Below the pieces are notes generated by a model that saw only the letters and a list, made by a program, of their open reading frames with translations, searched no databases and was not told where the DNA came from. Position numbers and translations under genes: made by a program. From NCBI RefSeq assembly GCF_934747485.1, contig NZ_CAKVGN010000035.1, positions 1 through 30,676 on the forward strand: a DNA stretch of 30,676 bases. Direction: 5' to 3'. This document shows positions 16,395-24,798 of this stretch, one piece after another (position 1 is the stretch's first letter; the number at the start of each line of letters is the position of its first letter). This stretch comes from an uncultured Brachyspira sp. GTDB taxonomy: Bacteria > Spirochaetota > Brachyspiria > Brachyspirales > Brachyspiraceae.

Positions 16395-16617
16395 AATTTT
16401 ACTCCTAATATAAAAGCTTTATAAAAAATTATTATATTATAAGAAAATAATTTTATATAATTTTTTAATGCTGCAATGATAAACAACATTTATAACTAAG
16501 TCAAGCAGTTTTATTATTGTTTAAAAGTGTTTGTATAAAATAAAAAACTATTATATAATTTTTTATTATTATGTAAAATATAGGTTATTATTATTTATAA
16601 AATTCAAATTATTAGAT

Positions 16618-18363
16618 ATGGGCATTATGAGAAAAATAGCATTTATAATTTTTATATTATCATTTAATTTATTATTCGCACAAGAAGAAGAAAAGCTTCC
16701 TCCTATGCCTCCGGATAATCCAGAAGTAATACCTATGAGTGAAATAAAAGAAGGTATGGAAGGAGTAGGCTACACTGTAATACATGGTACAAATGTGGAG
16801 CCATTTAAAGTAAAAGTAATATCTGTATTAAGAAAGATGTGGAACGGAAGCGACGCTATACTTATACAATTAGAAGGGCTTAATTTAGAGCATTCCGGCA
16901 CTGTTGCAGGAATGAGCGGCTCTCCTATATATTTTGACGGTAAAATAGCGGGTGCTTTGGCTTTTGGCTGGAATTATTCTAAAGACCCTATTGCAGGTGT
17001 TACTCCTATAGAAGAGATGTATAAATTATATAATGACACTAATGTGAGACCTACAGGATTAAAGGCTGGAAATGCTTTACAGACTCCTTTAATGTTTTCT
17101 GGATTTAATGCCAATTCTTTTAATGAATATTCTTCAAAGTTTAAAGAGATGGGCTTTTACCCTATGCAGGCTGGAGGAACTGTATCAGACACTAATCAAA
17201 GCAGTAAGTTTTTGTTTGGGGATTCTGTTGCTATAGTTTTGGTTGATGGGGATTTATCTATAGCGGGGGTTGGTACTGTTTCGCATACTGATGATGAGAA
17301 GTTTTTGCTTTTTGGGCACTCTATGTGGGGTAAGGGGCATTTGAGAGCTCCTGTTTCAAGGGCTTATATTAATCATATAGTGGCTTCTGTTGCTTCTTCT
17401 TTTAAGATTGGTGCTGCTTATTCTAATTATTTGGGTTATACTGTTTATGACGGTACTTTTGGGGTGTCTGGCGTATATGGCGAAGTGCCTGAAGATACTA
17501 TGATACCTGTTAGTCTTAAAGTTGAAGACCAGAACTTCTTAAACAGAGATTTTAATTTAAGAGTATTAAATGACCCTACATATTTCTCAGACCTTCTTTC
17601 TATGGCTATATATGAGGCTATTAGTTCTACTGCCGGAAGCGAAGAGGAAGGGGTATTTAGCATAAGCTATGAGATTGAAACTGATTATTTTGATGAGCCT
17701 TATAAAATAGAAGAGAGAATACTTTCTTATTCTTCAAAAGATGCTTTTAGAGAGGCTATTAATCAGCTTGTAGCTCCTATAGATTTCTTTATATACAATA
17801 ACTTTAATAGGGTAGCTATAAAATCTATCAAATTATCTGTAAAAAGAAGCAATTTGGAATATGGTTTTATTAATGATATTACATTATTAGAGCCTAGAGC
17901 AGTTGCAGGAGAGACTATACATTTAAGAGTGGGTGTTACTCCTTACGGAAAAGAAAAAACTTATGTAGATATACCTATAAAATTGCCTGTTAATTTAAGT
18001 ACAGATGTTTATTCTATATATGCTGCTAATGAATATATATATGCTTATGCACAAAAATTGTTTATGCCAAATAAATATAAGATTAGAAGTTTAGACGATG
18101 TAATGAAATATTATAACAAGTCTTATGATGATAAGGCATTAAAGGTTTGGCTATATTCATCATCGAGGGGAGTTCAGATAGGGGAATATTCTTATCCAAC
18201 GCTTCCTATGTCTAAATATGGTGTAATGGCAAAAGATGCTACATCAGACAAGGCGGCTGTTATTACGGATATAAATGGAAATTATGATATGCCGTATTCC
18301 ATACTTGGTTTAATGAAAATAGATATAATAATTGAAGGGGCTAAAAAATATGAAAATCGCTAA
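16618..18363 (+). CDS. Exported SpoIVB/S55-family peptidase domain protein
   Basis: About 581 residues. The signal peptide MRKIAFIIFILSFNLLFA is followed by an acidic/proline-rich mature start (QEEEKLPPMPPDNPEV). The ATG at 16618 is used; another at 16627 is just as plausible, and no ribosome site distinguishes them. An earlier TTG at 16531 would add a non-signal-like tail. The mature N-terminus (EIKEGMEGVGYTVIHGTNVEPF), then GTVAGMSGSPIYFDGKIAGALAFGW and IAGVTPIEEM, match bacterial proteins annotated with the S55 (SpoIVB) serine peptidase domain; GMSGSP holds the presumed nucleophile. LLFGHSMWGKG further on may hold the histidine. Substrate unknown. Its end overlaps the next gene by 14 nt. 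Confidence 0.8.
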   Translation: MGIMRKIAFIIFILSFNLLFAQEEEKLPPMPPDNPEVIPMSEIKEGMEGVGYTVIHGTNVEPFKVKVISVLRKMWNGSDAILIQLEGLNLEHSGTVAGMSGSPIYFDGKIAGALAFGWNYSKDPIAGVTPIEEMYKLYNDTNVRPTGLKAGNALQTPLMFSGFNANSFNEYSSKFKEMGFYPMQAGGTVSDTNQSSKFLFGDSVAIVLVDGDLSIAGVGTVSHTDDEKFLLFGHSMWGKGHLRAPVSRAYINHIVASVASSFKIGAAYSNYLGYTVYDGTFGVSGVYGEVPEDTMIPVSLKVEDQNFLNRDFNLRVLNDPTYFSDLLSMAIYEAISSTAGSEEEGVFSISYEIETDYFDEPYKIEERILSYSSKDAFREAINQLVAPIDFFIYNNFNRVAIKSIKLSVKRSNLEYGFINDITLLEPRAVAGETIHLRVGVTPYGKEKTYVDIPIKLPVNLSTDVYSIYAANEYIYAYAQKLFMPNKYKIRSLDDVMKYYNKSYDDKALKVWLYSSSRGVQIGEYSYPTLPMSKYGVMAKDATSDKAAVITDINGNYDMPYSILGLMKIDIIIEGAKKYENR

Positions 18364-20401
18364 GATAATTTTTATACTGCAAACTATACTAATATTATCA
18401 TCTTCCAATGTTTTTGCTGTTGTAACAAGAAGTTATGCAAGCACAAAAAAAGGTTTTTATGATAATGGACTTTACAATGGAATAATGCTTACAGAGCAAG
18501 GTTCTTTGAGTTTAGCTCCTCTAATAGAGAAAGAAAGCTCTATAGACGGCAAATATATATGGAAAATCTATCCTGCTAAAGACGGCAGTATGTATGCTGC
18601 TATAAGCGGAAATGGTGCTGAGTTATATAAAAAAAATGCTAATGAAACTAATTTTAGTCTTTTTGTAAAATCTGATAATGACAATGCTTTCACTGCTGTA
18701 ATTAGTGATGATGCGGGCAATGTTTATGCGGCAGTTGGACCTTATGCTAAAATTATGAAATATGATGGTAGCGGTAAAGAGATTTGGTCTAAAGATGTTG
18801 ATGATACTTATATATGGGATATGAAGTTTGATGCTAACGGCAATTTATATTTAGCAGCAGGCGGAAACAATGCAAGAGTGTTAAAAGTATCTGTTAATGA
18901 TGGAAAGATTACTGAAATATTAAAAACAGAAGAACAGCATGCTATGTCATTATATTATGATAAAAAGCAAAATAAATTATATGTAGGAACTGCCGGAAGG
19001 GGACTCGTATTATATATTGATTTATCTACAAATGTTGAAAACCCTTCATATAATGTGCTTTATGATACAGCACAAAACGAAGTATATGCCATCACTATGG
19101 ATAATATAGGCAATTTATATTTTGGCACAGCTACAAGAGAGCCTTCATATTTAATACTTCCTTCTATAATAGACAGCGGCAAAACAGTAGAAGACAGCGA
19201 TAAAGAGTTTAGAAACTCTCTATATAAAGCAGATACAAACGGCACAGTTCAGAGACTTTTCTTCTTAAATCAAACATTAGTATTTGCTTTAAGCAGCGAC
19301 AACAACAATAACATATATTTTGTTACAGGCGATTCTGCTGATGTTTATAGAATAAATGGAAATGACGGTTTATTATCATATATAGGCGGCTTAAGAAACA
19401 AGATATTATCCACTTTTGCTGCTGCAGATAATGGACTTTATTTTGCAATATCAAAAACTGGTGAAATATATAAAATGGAAAATGAATATCCAACAGAGGG
19501 CACTTTTACAAGCGATACTTTAGATTTGAGAGTGCTTAGCAAATTTGGAAGTTTAAATGCTGTAACTACTACGCCAGAGGGTTCAAGCGTTACTATAGAG
19601 ATGAGAAGCGGAAATGTTGCGAGAGTTGATGAGACATGGAGCGAGTTTAAGCCTATAAACAATAACGGCAAAATAGAAGCTCCTGACGGAAGATTTTTAC
19701 AATATAAAGTTACAATGAAAACTGCAAATCCAGAGATAAGCCCTATATTAAGCTCTATGGATTTTACTTATGTAGAAAATAATTTAGCTCCTGATGTTAT
19801 TAATGGAGGCTTGGCTACATATTACAGACAGCAAAATGATTCTGCTGAAAATAAAACTCCTCAGTTAGAAGAACAAGAGGCTATGGTATATTGGAAGGGA
19901 ACCGACCCTAACGGAGATAAATTAACATATACTTTAGAATATAGATTAAAGGGTGAGAAAAATTATAAACTTATTGCTGATAATATAGAAAATCAGTATT
20001 ATAAGTTTAAGTCTTATTTGCTTCCTTCTGGTATTTATGACTTTAGAATAACTGCGAGTGATAAATATGATAATCCTGTTGGAGATATTAAAACAAAATC
20101 TCTTGAGGTATTTAATATAAAATATGATAATGAAGCCCCTGAATTGCTTGATTTTAATTCTGCTTCTGAAGGAAATAGTAAAAAAATTACATTTAAATTA
20201 TCTGACAAGCTATCATTTTTAAAGACTGTAAGATATTCTACTATTAACAATGAGTGGTTATATATAGTTCCAGATGATGGAGTGTTGGATTCTATGAATG
20301 AGAGCTTTACTATTACTATAGAAGATGAAAATATATCATCTATTACTATAGAGGCTATGGACGTTGAGGGTAATATTAAGTATTATTCTTTTATAATATA
20401 A
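18350..20401 (+). CDS. Exported beta-propeller protein with fibronectin-like C-terminus
   Basis: 683 residues, starting at an ATG inside the end of the upstream peptidase gene; AAGGGG lies 9 nt before it, which is why it is preferred over the TTG at 18332. A signal peptide (MKIAKIIFILQTILILSSSNVFA) directs export. Residues about 60-390 contain repeated blade-like units (for example NVYAAVGPYAKIMKYDGSGKEIW, NLYLAAGGNNARVLKV, KLYVGTAGRGLVLYI, NIYFVTGDSADVYRI), consistent with a beta propeller. The C-terminal third (around GTDPNGDKLTYTLEYRLKGE and SGIYDFRITASDKYDNP) resembles fibronectin type III or Ig-like modules. No enzyme motif is seen, so a binding role is likely. Coupling with the S55 peptidase suggests they act together outside the cell membrane. 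Confidence 0.75.
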   Translation: MKIAKIIFILQTILILSSSNVFAVVTRSYASTKKGFYDNGLYNGIMLTEQGSLSLAPLIEKESSIDGKYIWKIYPAKDGSMYAAISGNGAELYKKNANETNFSLFVKSDNDNAFTAVISDDAGNVYAAVGPYAKIMKYDGSGKEIWSKDVDDTYIWDMKFDANGNLYLAAGGNNARVLKVSVNDGKITEILKTEEQHAMSLYYDKKQNKLYVGTAGRGLVLYIDLSTNVENPSYNVLYDTAQNEVYAITMDNIGNLYFGTATREPSYLILPSIIDSGKTVEDSDKEFRNSLYKADTNGTVQRLFFLNQTLVFALSSDNNNNIYFVTGDSADVYRINGNDGLLSYIGGLRNKILSTFAAADNGLYFAISKTGEIYKMENEYPTEGTFTSDTLDLRVLSKFGSLNAVTTTPEGSSVTIEMRSGNVARVDETWSEFKPINNNGKIEAPDGRFLQYKVTMKTANPEISPILSSMDFTYVENNLAPDVINGGLATYYRQQNDSAENKTPQLEEQEAMVYWKGTDPNGDKLTYTLEYRLKGEKNYKLIADNIENQYYKFKSYLLPSGIYDFRITASDKYDNPVGDIKTKSLEVFNIKYDNEAPELLDFNSASEGNSKKITFKLSDKLSFLKTVRYSTINNEWLYIVPDDGVLDSMNESFTITIEDENISSITIEAMDVEGNIKYYSFII

Positions 20402-20416
20402 TAGGAGTGTGTGTTA

Positions 20417-20698
20417 ATGGCAGTTAATTGTGTATGGTGCGGTAAGAAAATAGATGATGTTGCAGGTCAAGCTACAATGGACACTTGTGATGAGTGTGAG
20501 GAGTTTTTTGAAGAGCATATTGATGATATAGCAAAGTCATTAAATGAGCTTCTTAAAAAAAATGAATCTTCTTCTTCTAAACCTGACGAAAAAAAAGCTT
20601 GGATTAGCTATTCACTCATCACTGCTATACATATGCTAAGCTCTAAGCCTTGTATTGAGTTTAAGGATTCTAAATATAAAGATATTTTATCAGAATAA
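20417..20698 (+). CDS. Small zinc-ribbon protein, unknown function
   Basis: 93 residues. Two CxxC pairs (C5/C8 in CVWCGKK and C24/C27 in CDECEEF) look like a four-cysteine zinc ribbon, followed by an acidic helix (EEHIDDIAKSLNELLKKN) and a short C-terminal helical region. AGGAG lies 9 nt before the ATG at 20417, so an upstream GTG at 20411 is rejected. It begins 15 nt after the propeller gene and ends 3 nt before the next small zinc-binding protein. Not recognised as a named family; it has no signal peptide, so it is probably cytoplasmic. Confidence 0.7.
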   Translation: MAVNCVWCGKKIDDVAGQATMDTCDECEEFFEEHIDDIAKSLNELLKKNESSSSKPDEKKAWISYSLITAIHMLSSKPCIEFKDSKYKDILSE

Positions 20699-20701
20699 TT
20701 T

Positions 20702-21022
20702 ATGAAAAGAAAATTATTATTGTTTATTTTTATATTATCTATTTTTTTTATTTTGTCTATGTCTAAAAATAAGCAGACACTCTACTGCGAGAGATGCGGT
20801 TTAACTTTTAGAAATTTAAATGAATTATTATCGCAAAGATGTGAAAAAGCTTTGGAAGGTCCTTATTTAAATAGGCATAAGCTTTATGAAGGCACAGAAA
20901 AAGAGATGTACACTTGTAAATATTGCGGCTATCAGTATAAAACTATAAGACTTTTAACTTCATTAAAATGCACCAAACACCCAGACGGAGAATATAAGGG
21001 CGATCATGCTCCGGAATTATAA
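20702..21022 (+). CDS. Membrane-anchored protein with duplicated zinc-binding module
   Basis: 106 residues. The N-terminal helix (LLLFIFILSIFFILSM) is a signal anchor or signal peptide. It is followed by two copies of the same module: C29-x2-C32-G...C47...H59 and C72-x2-C75-G...C90...H102. Each corresponding residue, including glycines 53/96 and tyrosines 55/98, is spaced exactly 43 residues apart, so the protein arose by internal duplication. Each copy supplies three Cys and one His, a plausible zinc site. No ribosome site is visible; with 3 nt between the genes it is probably coupled to the upstream zinc-ribbon gene. Function unknown. Confidence 0.7.
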   Translation: MKRKLLLFIFILSIFFILSMSKNKQTLYCERCGLTFRNLNELLSQRCEKALEGPYLNRHKLYEGTEKEMYTCKYCGYQYKTIRLLTSLKCTKHPDGEYKGDHAPEL

Positions 21023-21034
21023 ATAAGTTTTTAC

Positions 21035-21063
21035 TTGATAATAGAAAAAAAATAAAGTATAAT
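21035..21063 (+). promoter_or_regulatory. Promoter of pyrH-floA
   Basis: TTGATA (21035-21040), a 17-nt spacer and TATAAT (21058-21063), about 37 nt before pyrH. It is the best-matching plus-strand promoter in the window and separates pyrH-floA from the genes before it. Confidence 0.7.
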
Positions 21064-21099
21064 CATAGAAATTTAAATAAAAAAGAGGAAAATTGTTTT

Positions 21100-21804
21100 A
21101 TGAAACAAACTGTGCTTCTTAAGATATCAGGTGAAGCTTTGCTTGGCGAAAAGGATTATGGCATAGATAATAATGTTGTAGACAGAATAGCTATGGAGAT
21201 GAAAGAGGCTGGAAACAATACTCAAATAGCTGTTGTTGTGGGAGGAGGCAACATATTTAGAGGAATGCAGCTTTCTAACAAAACAGGTATGGTGAGAGCT
21301 ACAGCGGATTCTATGGGTATGCTTGCTACTATAATGAATGCCATTGCTTTGAAAGACAGATTTATGGCTGCTGGTACTCCTACACAAATACTTTCTGCTT
21401 TCAATATTGAAGGAATGATAGAGGGTTTTGAAAGAGATAAGGCTATTCGTATATTGGAGAGGGGTAATGTGCTTATAATAGCTGGAGGCACATCCAATCC
21501 TTACTTTACTACAGACAGTACTTCTATATTAAGGGCTTTAGAGATTGGTGCTTCTATTGTGTTAAAAGGCACTAATGTTGATGGCGTTTATAATAAAGAC
21601 CCTAAAACCAATAAAGATGCTGTTATGTATAAAGAAATTACTTTTAAAGATGCTATTAATCAAAACCTACGTGTTATGGATATGACTGCTTTTGCTATGG
21701 CTAATGATAACAATATGCCTATAAGGGTTTTTAATATGAATAAGATGGGCAATATTACAAAGGCTATTAAAGGCGAAAATATAGGCACTTATGTTCATAA
21801 TTAA
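21100..21804 (+). CDS. pyrH: UMP kinase
   Basis: 234 residues, the normal length. It converts UMP plus ATP to UDP in the cytoplasm, feeding UTP and CTP synthesis, and works as a hexamer. Family signatures are LKISGEALLGEKDYGID at the start, AVVVGGGNIFRG (nucleotide binding), ADSMGMLATIMNA, and LKGTNVDGVYNKDPKTN near the ATP site. The ATG is preceded by AGAGGA. In many bacteria pyrH is grouped with tsf and frr; here it is paired with floA, 34 nt downstream, under its own promoter. Confidence 0.97.
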   Translation: MKQTVLLKISGEALLGEKDYGIDNNVVDRIAMEMKEAGNNTQIAVVVGGGNIFRGMQLSNKTGMVRATADSMGMLATIMNAIALKDRFMAAGTPTQILSAFNIEGMIEGFERDKAIRILERGNVLIIAGGTSNPYFTTDSTSILRALEIGASIVLKGTNVDGVYNKDPKTNKDAVMYKEITFKDAINQNLRVMDMTAFAMANDNNMPIRVFNMNKMGNITKAIKGENIGTYVHN

Positions 21805-21838
21805 AATATAAAGAAAAAATAAAATTAAGGAGATTATA

Positions 21839-22849
21839 ATGTTTGATTTATTTTGGGGGGCTGGAATAGCACCTATGTTTGTTGGAATAATAATTATAGT
21901 AATATTTTTAATTATTTTCTTTAGATTTTTCCCATTAGGTTTATGGATTACAGCTTTATTTTCTGGGGTGAGAATTAGTATAATTACTTTGCTTACTATG
22001 CGTTTGAGGAGAGTTAATCCTTCTTTAATAGTGTTAAATCAAATTAAGCTATGGAAGGCGGGATTAAAAATAAACAGTAATGAACTTGAGGCACATTATT
22101 TAGCTGGAGGTAATCCTACTGCTGTTGCTGATGCTTTGATTGCTGCTGACAAGGCTTCATTAGATTTGAGTTTTGAGAGGGCTGCTGCTATAGACTTAGC
22201 TGGCAGAGATTTAGTTGATGCTATAAGAACATCAGTTTCTCCAAGAGTTATAGCTACGCCATTAATTGCTGCCGTTGCTAAAGACGGTATACAGGTAAAG
22301 GCTACTGCGAGGGTTACTGTTAGAACAAACATTAACAGGCTTGTTGGCGGTGCTGGAGAAGAGACTATTATTGCAAGAGTAGGCGAGGGTATTGTTACTA
22401 CTATAGGAAGTGCCGCTACACATAAAGAGGTATTAGAAAATCCTGACAGAATATCACAGGTTGTTTCTGCTAAAGGGCTTGATTCTGGTACTGCTTTTGA
22501 GATACTTTCTATAGATATTGCTGATGTTGATGTTGGAAGCAATATTGGTGCAGTTTTACAAATTGACCAAGCTGAGGCAGACAAGAAAATTGCTCAGGCT
22601 AAGGCGGAAGAGAGACGCGTTATGGCTATTGCCCGTGAACAAGAGATGAAAGCTCAAGTTGAAGAGATGAAGGCTAAAGTTGTTGAGGCTGAGAGTCAGT
22701 TGCCGCTTGCTATTGCTGAGGCTTTGAAAAAAGGTAATATTGGCGTATTAGATTATTATAACATGAAAAATATTATGGCTGATACTGAGATGCGTTATAG
22801 TATATCTGGAATGGATACTACAAGTAAAAATAATTCTTCTAATAAATAA
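21839..22849 (+). CDS. floA: Flotillin-like protein FloA
   Basis: 336 residues, typical for FloA (YqfA/UPF0365). An N-terminal membrane hairpin (about residues 8-50) anchors it in the cytoplasmic membrane, with the rest facing the cytoplasm. The SPFH/band-7 domain spans roughly 55-240, including KDGIQVKATARVTVRTN and IARVGEGIVTTIGSA. A helical Ala/Glu-rich region (ADKKIAQAKAEERRVMAIAREQEMKAQ) then drives oligomerisation. FloA organises membrane microdomains and affects fluidity and protein secretion. The ATG has a strong AAGGAG at 6 nt spacing. It ends at a terminator. Confidence 0.95.
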   Translation: MFDLFWGAGIAPMFVGIIIIVIFLIIFFRFFPLGLWITALFSGVRISIITLLTMRLRRVNPSLIVLNQIKLWKAGLKINSNELEAHYLAGGNPTAVADALIAADKASLDLSFERAAAIDLAGRDLVDAIRTSVSPRVIATPLIAAVAKDGIQVKATARVTVRTNINRLVGGAGEETIIARVGEGIVTTIGSAATHKEVLENPDRISQVVSAKGLDSGTAFEILSIDIADVDVGSNIGAVLQIDQAEADKKIAQAKAEERRVMAIAREQEMKAQVEEMKAKVVEAESQLPLAIAEALKKGNIGVLDYYNMKNIMADTEMRYSISGMDTTSKNNSSNK

Positions 22850-22871
22850 AAATAATAATATATAAATAATT

Positions 22872-22904
22872 GGCAGGCTATAAAATATTTTAGTCTGCCT
22901 TTTT
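22872..22904 (+). terminator. Terminator of pyrH-floA
   Basis: GGCAGGCTA (22872-22880) pairs with TAGTCTGCC (22891-22899), one G-U pair, with further A/T pairing in the loop and a run of T after it. Confidence 0.85.
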
Positions 22905-22906
22905 AT

Positions 22907-22935
22907 TTGTTTTTATGCATCTTTTAATATATAAT
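22907..22935 (+). promoter_or_regulatory. Possible promoter giving a leaderless aminotransferase mRNA
   Basis: TTGTTT (22907-22912), 17 nt, TATAAT (22930-22935). The start codon of the next gene is at 22943, only 7 nt after the -10 box, which is about where transcription would begin. Confidence 0.4.
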
Positions 22936-22942
22936 AGTTCTT

Positions 22943-23923
22943 ATGAAAAAAGAGAGAAAAGAAATTTATTTAGATAAAAATGAAAATCCATATGAGCCTT
23001 CAAAAAATATTATAAAAGAGCTTGAAAATTTTGATATAGAGTCTTTTAGGCTTTTTCCAAATTATAGTGCTAAAGAATTAGACTTAGCCATGGCGAATAA
23101 TCTCAATATTGATAAGGATAATATTATATCTGTTAATGGTATGTATGAGGCTTTTTATTCTATATTAAATTCATTTGACAATAGAAAAATATTATTACAA
23201 GAGCCTTATAGAGATTTATATAAAAACATTTTGGAATATTCAAAAATTAGTTTTGAAACTATTAAAATGAAAGATGATTATAATATAGATTTAGATGCTT
23301 TCAAGAAAATAAAAAAAAGCATAATAATAACAAGCAATCCTAATGCTGAGACAGGTCTTTATATAGAAAATATAGAAAAATATATAAATAATAATAATAT
23401 ATACGTGTTAGATGAATCTTATATAAGCTTTGCTTGGGATAGTGCTGTGAGGCTAATAGAAAAATATAATAATATAGTTATAATATATTCTATAGCACAT
23501 TCTCATTCATTATCAGGACTTAATATAAATTTTTTAATATCAAATAAAATTAATATGGATAAGTTTTCTAATATAAGACAGAAATATGGTATAAACAAAT
23601 TATCCGAAACAATAGCCATCGCTTCAATTAATGATAAAGAAACCGTTTTAAAAAATATAAGTTCTATAGTATTAGAGAGAGATAAAATGGAGACTTTATT
23701 GAGTAAAGAAGGCTTTTTAGTGTTGCCATCAAAGACAAATTTTCTTCTTATAAAACACCCAAATAAAAGCTCTAAATATATATATGATGAGCTTAAAAAG
23801 AATAGTATATTTGTAAAAAACTATGATGAGAATAACGTATTAAAAGATTTTTTAAGAGTTACCATATCAGATAGTAAAACAAATACTATATTGCTAAAAG
23901 CTTTATATAATATAATTAATTAA
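22943..23923 (+). CDS. HisC-like aminotransferase lacking the PLP lysine (probable pseudoenzyme)
   Basis: A 326-residue protein of the class I/II, HisC-related (COG0079-type) fold, somewhat shorter than the usual 350. Retained family landmarks: LDKNENPYEPS at the N-terminus, SNPNAETG (131-138), VLDESY (155-160, with D157 and Y160) and LRVTISD near the end. However, the stretch that normally reads SKAxGLAGLRIG is SIAHSHSLSGLNIN. The lysine that forms the Schiff base with pyridoxal phosphate is Ile184 (codon ATA, 23492-23494), and the phosphate-binding arginine is Asn194. The reading frame is intact, so this is not a simple decaying gene. Normal transamination should be impossible; PLP storage, substrate binding or a new role remain open. 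No histidine or cobalamin genes are nearby. Confidence 0.8.
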   Translation: MKKERKEIYLDKNENPYEPSKNIIKELENFDIESFRLFPNYSAKELDLAMANNLNIDKDNIISVNGMYEAFYSILNSFDNRKILLQEPYRDLYKNILEYSKISFETIKMKDDYNIDLDAFKKIKKSIIITSNPNAETGLYIENIEKYINNNNIYVLDESYISFAWDSAVRLIEKYNNIVIIYSIAHSHSLSGLNINFLISNKINMDKFSNIRQKYGINKLSETIAIASINDKETVLKNISSIVLERDKMETLLSKEGFLVLPSKTNFLLIKHPNKSSKYIYDELKKNSIFVKNYDENNVLKDFLRVTISDSKTNTILLKALYNIIN

Positions 23924-24797
23924 TAGCTTCAGAACCGCCTATAATATCAAGAAGTTCATTAGTAATATGTTCCTGTCTAGCTCTGTTAGCTTTATTTTTT
24001 AAGTCTTCTAAAAGTCTTTCTGCATTATCAGTGGCGTTTCTCATAGCAATAGCTCTTTCAGCATTTTCTGATAAAAAAGAACTTGTAATCATAAAATAAA
24101 AATAAGTTGTTATAGCTAAAGGTACAATCTCTTTTAATACATCTTCTCTATTTGGTTCTATTAAATAATCAAGCTGTTTTTTTATTTTTCTTCCTTCTAT
24201 GTCTTCTTCATCTGGAATCATAGGTATTAAACTTTTTATTTTAGGTATATGCACCACTCTTGTATAATATCTTGTATATATAACTTCTACTCTCGAAGCA
24301 CTGTCTATAGCATAATCATGCATGAAACGCTGTACAACTGTTGCACAATCATCAAAAGTGGACTCTTCATCTATACGAGGATATTTACGTGATATTGGTA
24401 TATTTTGTTTTTCAAAGTATACTTCACCTTTTTTACCCAATACGTGAAGCTCAACAGTTCTTCCATGTCTGTAATGGTGTCTAATTCTCTCCATTGCCTC
24501 GTCTAATATTTTTGTGTTATAAGAGCCGCATAAGCCTCTGCTTGATGTTATTACAAATAATATGATGTTTTTTATTGTCTTTTTAGGAGAGAGTAGTGGG
24601 TGTAAATGGTCCATATCTGAATGAGAAAGCTCTTCTACTATTCTATTTAATTTTTGTGTATAAGGTCTCATACCTTGCTCTACTGCAAGTATTTTAGCAG
24701 TTTTAGAGCGGGCTATCATATCCATAGTTTTAGTAATTTTATGCGTGCTTGTTACAGCTTTAATTCTTGCTTTTAATACATTAAGTTTCTCTGCCAT
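23916..24797 (-). CDS. atpG: ATP synthase gamma subunit
   Basis: 293 residues, normal length. Gamma is the central rotating shaft of F1. The two ends form the long coiled coil: LKARIKAVTSTHKITKTMDMIARSK at the N-terminus and RNATDNAERLLEDLKNKANRARQ at the C-terminus; SSRGLCGSYNT is the conserved start of the central Rossmann-like domain. AGAGG lies 9 nt before the ATG. It follows the GT14 glycosyltransferase by 1 nt. Normally atpD and atpC come next, but here the following gene is a convergent aminotransferase whose end overlaps atpG by 8 nt. No terminator is visible. Confidence 0.95.
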   Translation of the reverse strand: MAEKLNVLKARIKAVTSTHKITKTMDMIARSKTAKILAVEQGMRPYTQKLNRIVEELSHSDMDHLHPLLSPKKTIKNIILFVITSSRGLCGSYNTKILDEAMERIRHHYRHGRTVELHVLGKKGEVYFEKQNIPISRKYPRIDEESTFDDCATVVQRFMHDYAIDSASRVEVIYTRYYTRVVHIPKIKSLIPMIPDEEDIEGRKIKKQLDYLIEPNREDVLKEIVPLAITTYFYFMITSSFLSENAERAIAMRNATDNAERLLEDLKNKANRARQEHITNELLDIIGGSEAIN

Positions 24798-24798
24798 A

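Noticed and set aside
16531..16617. TTG-initiated N-terminal extension of the S55 peptidase
   Set aside because: It adds a Tyr/Lys-rich stretch before a well-formed signal peptide and has no ribosome site.
22096..22584. Minus-strand open frame opposite floA
   Set aside because: Composition is a mirror of the Ala/Glu-rich flotillin sequence; no start signal and no recognisable family.
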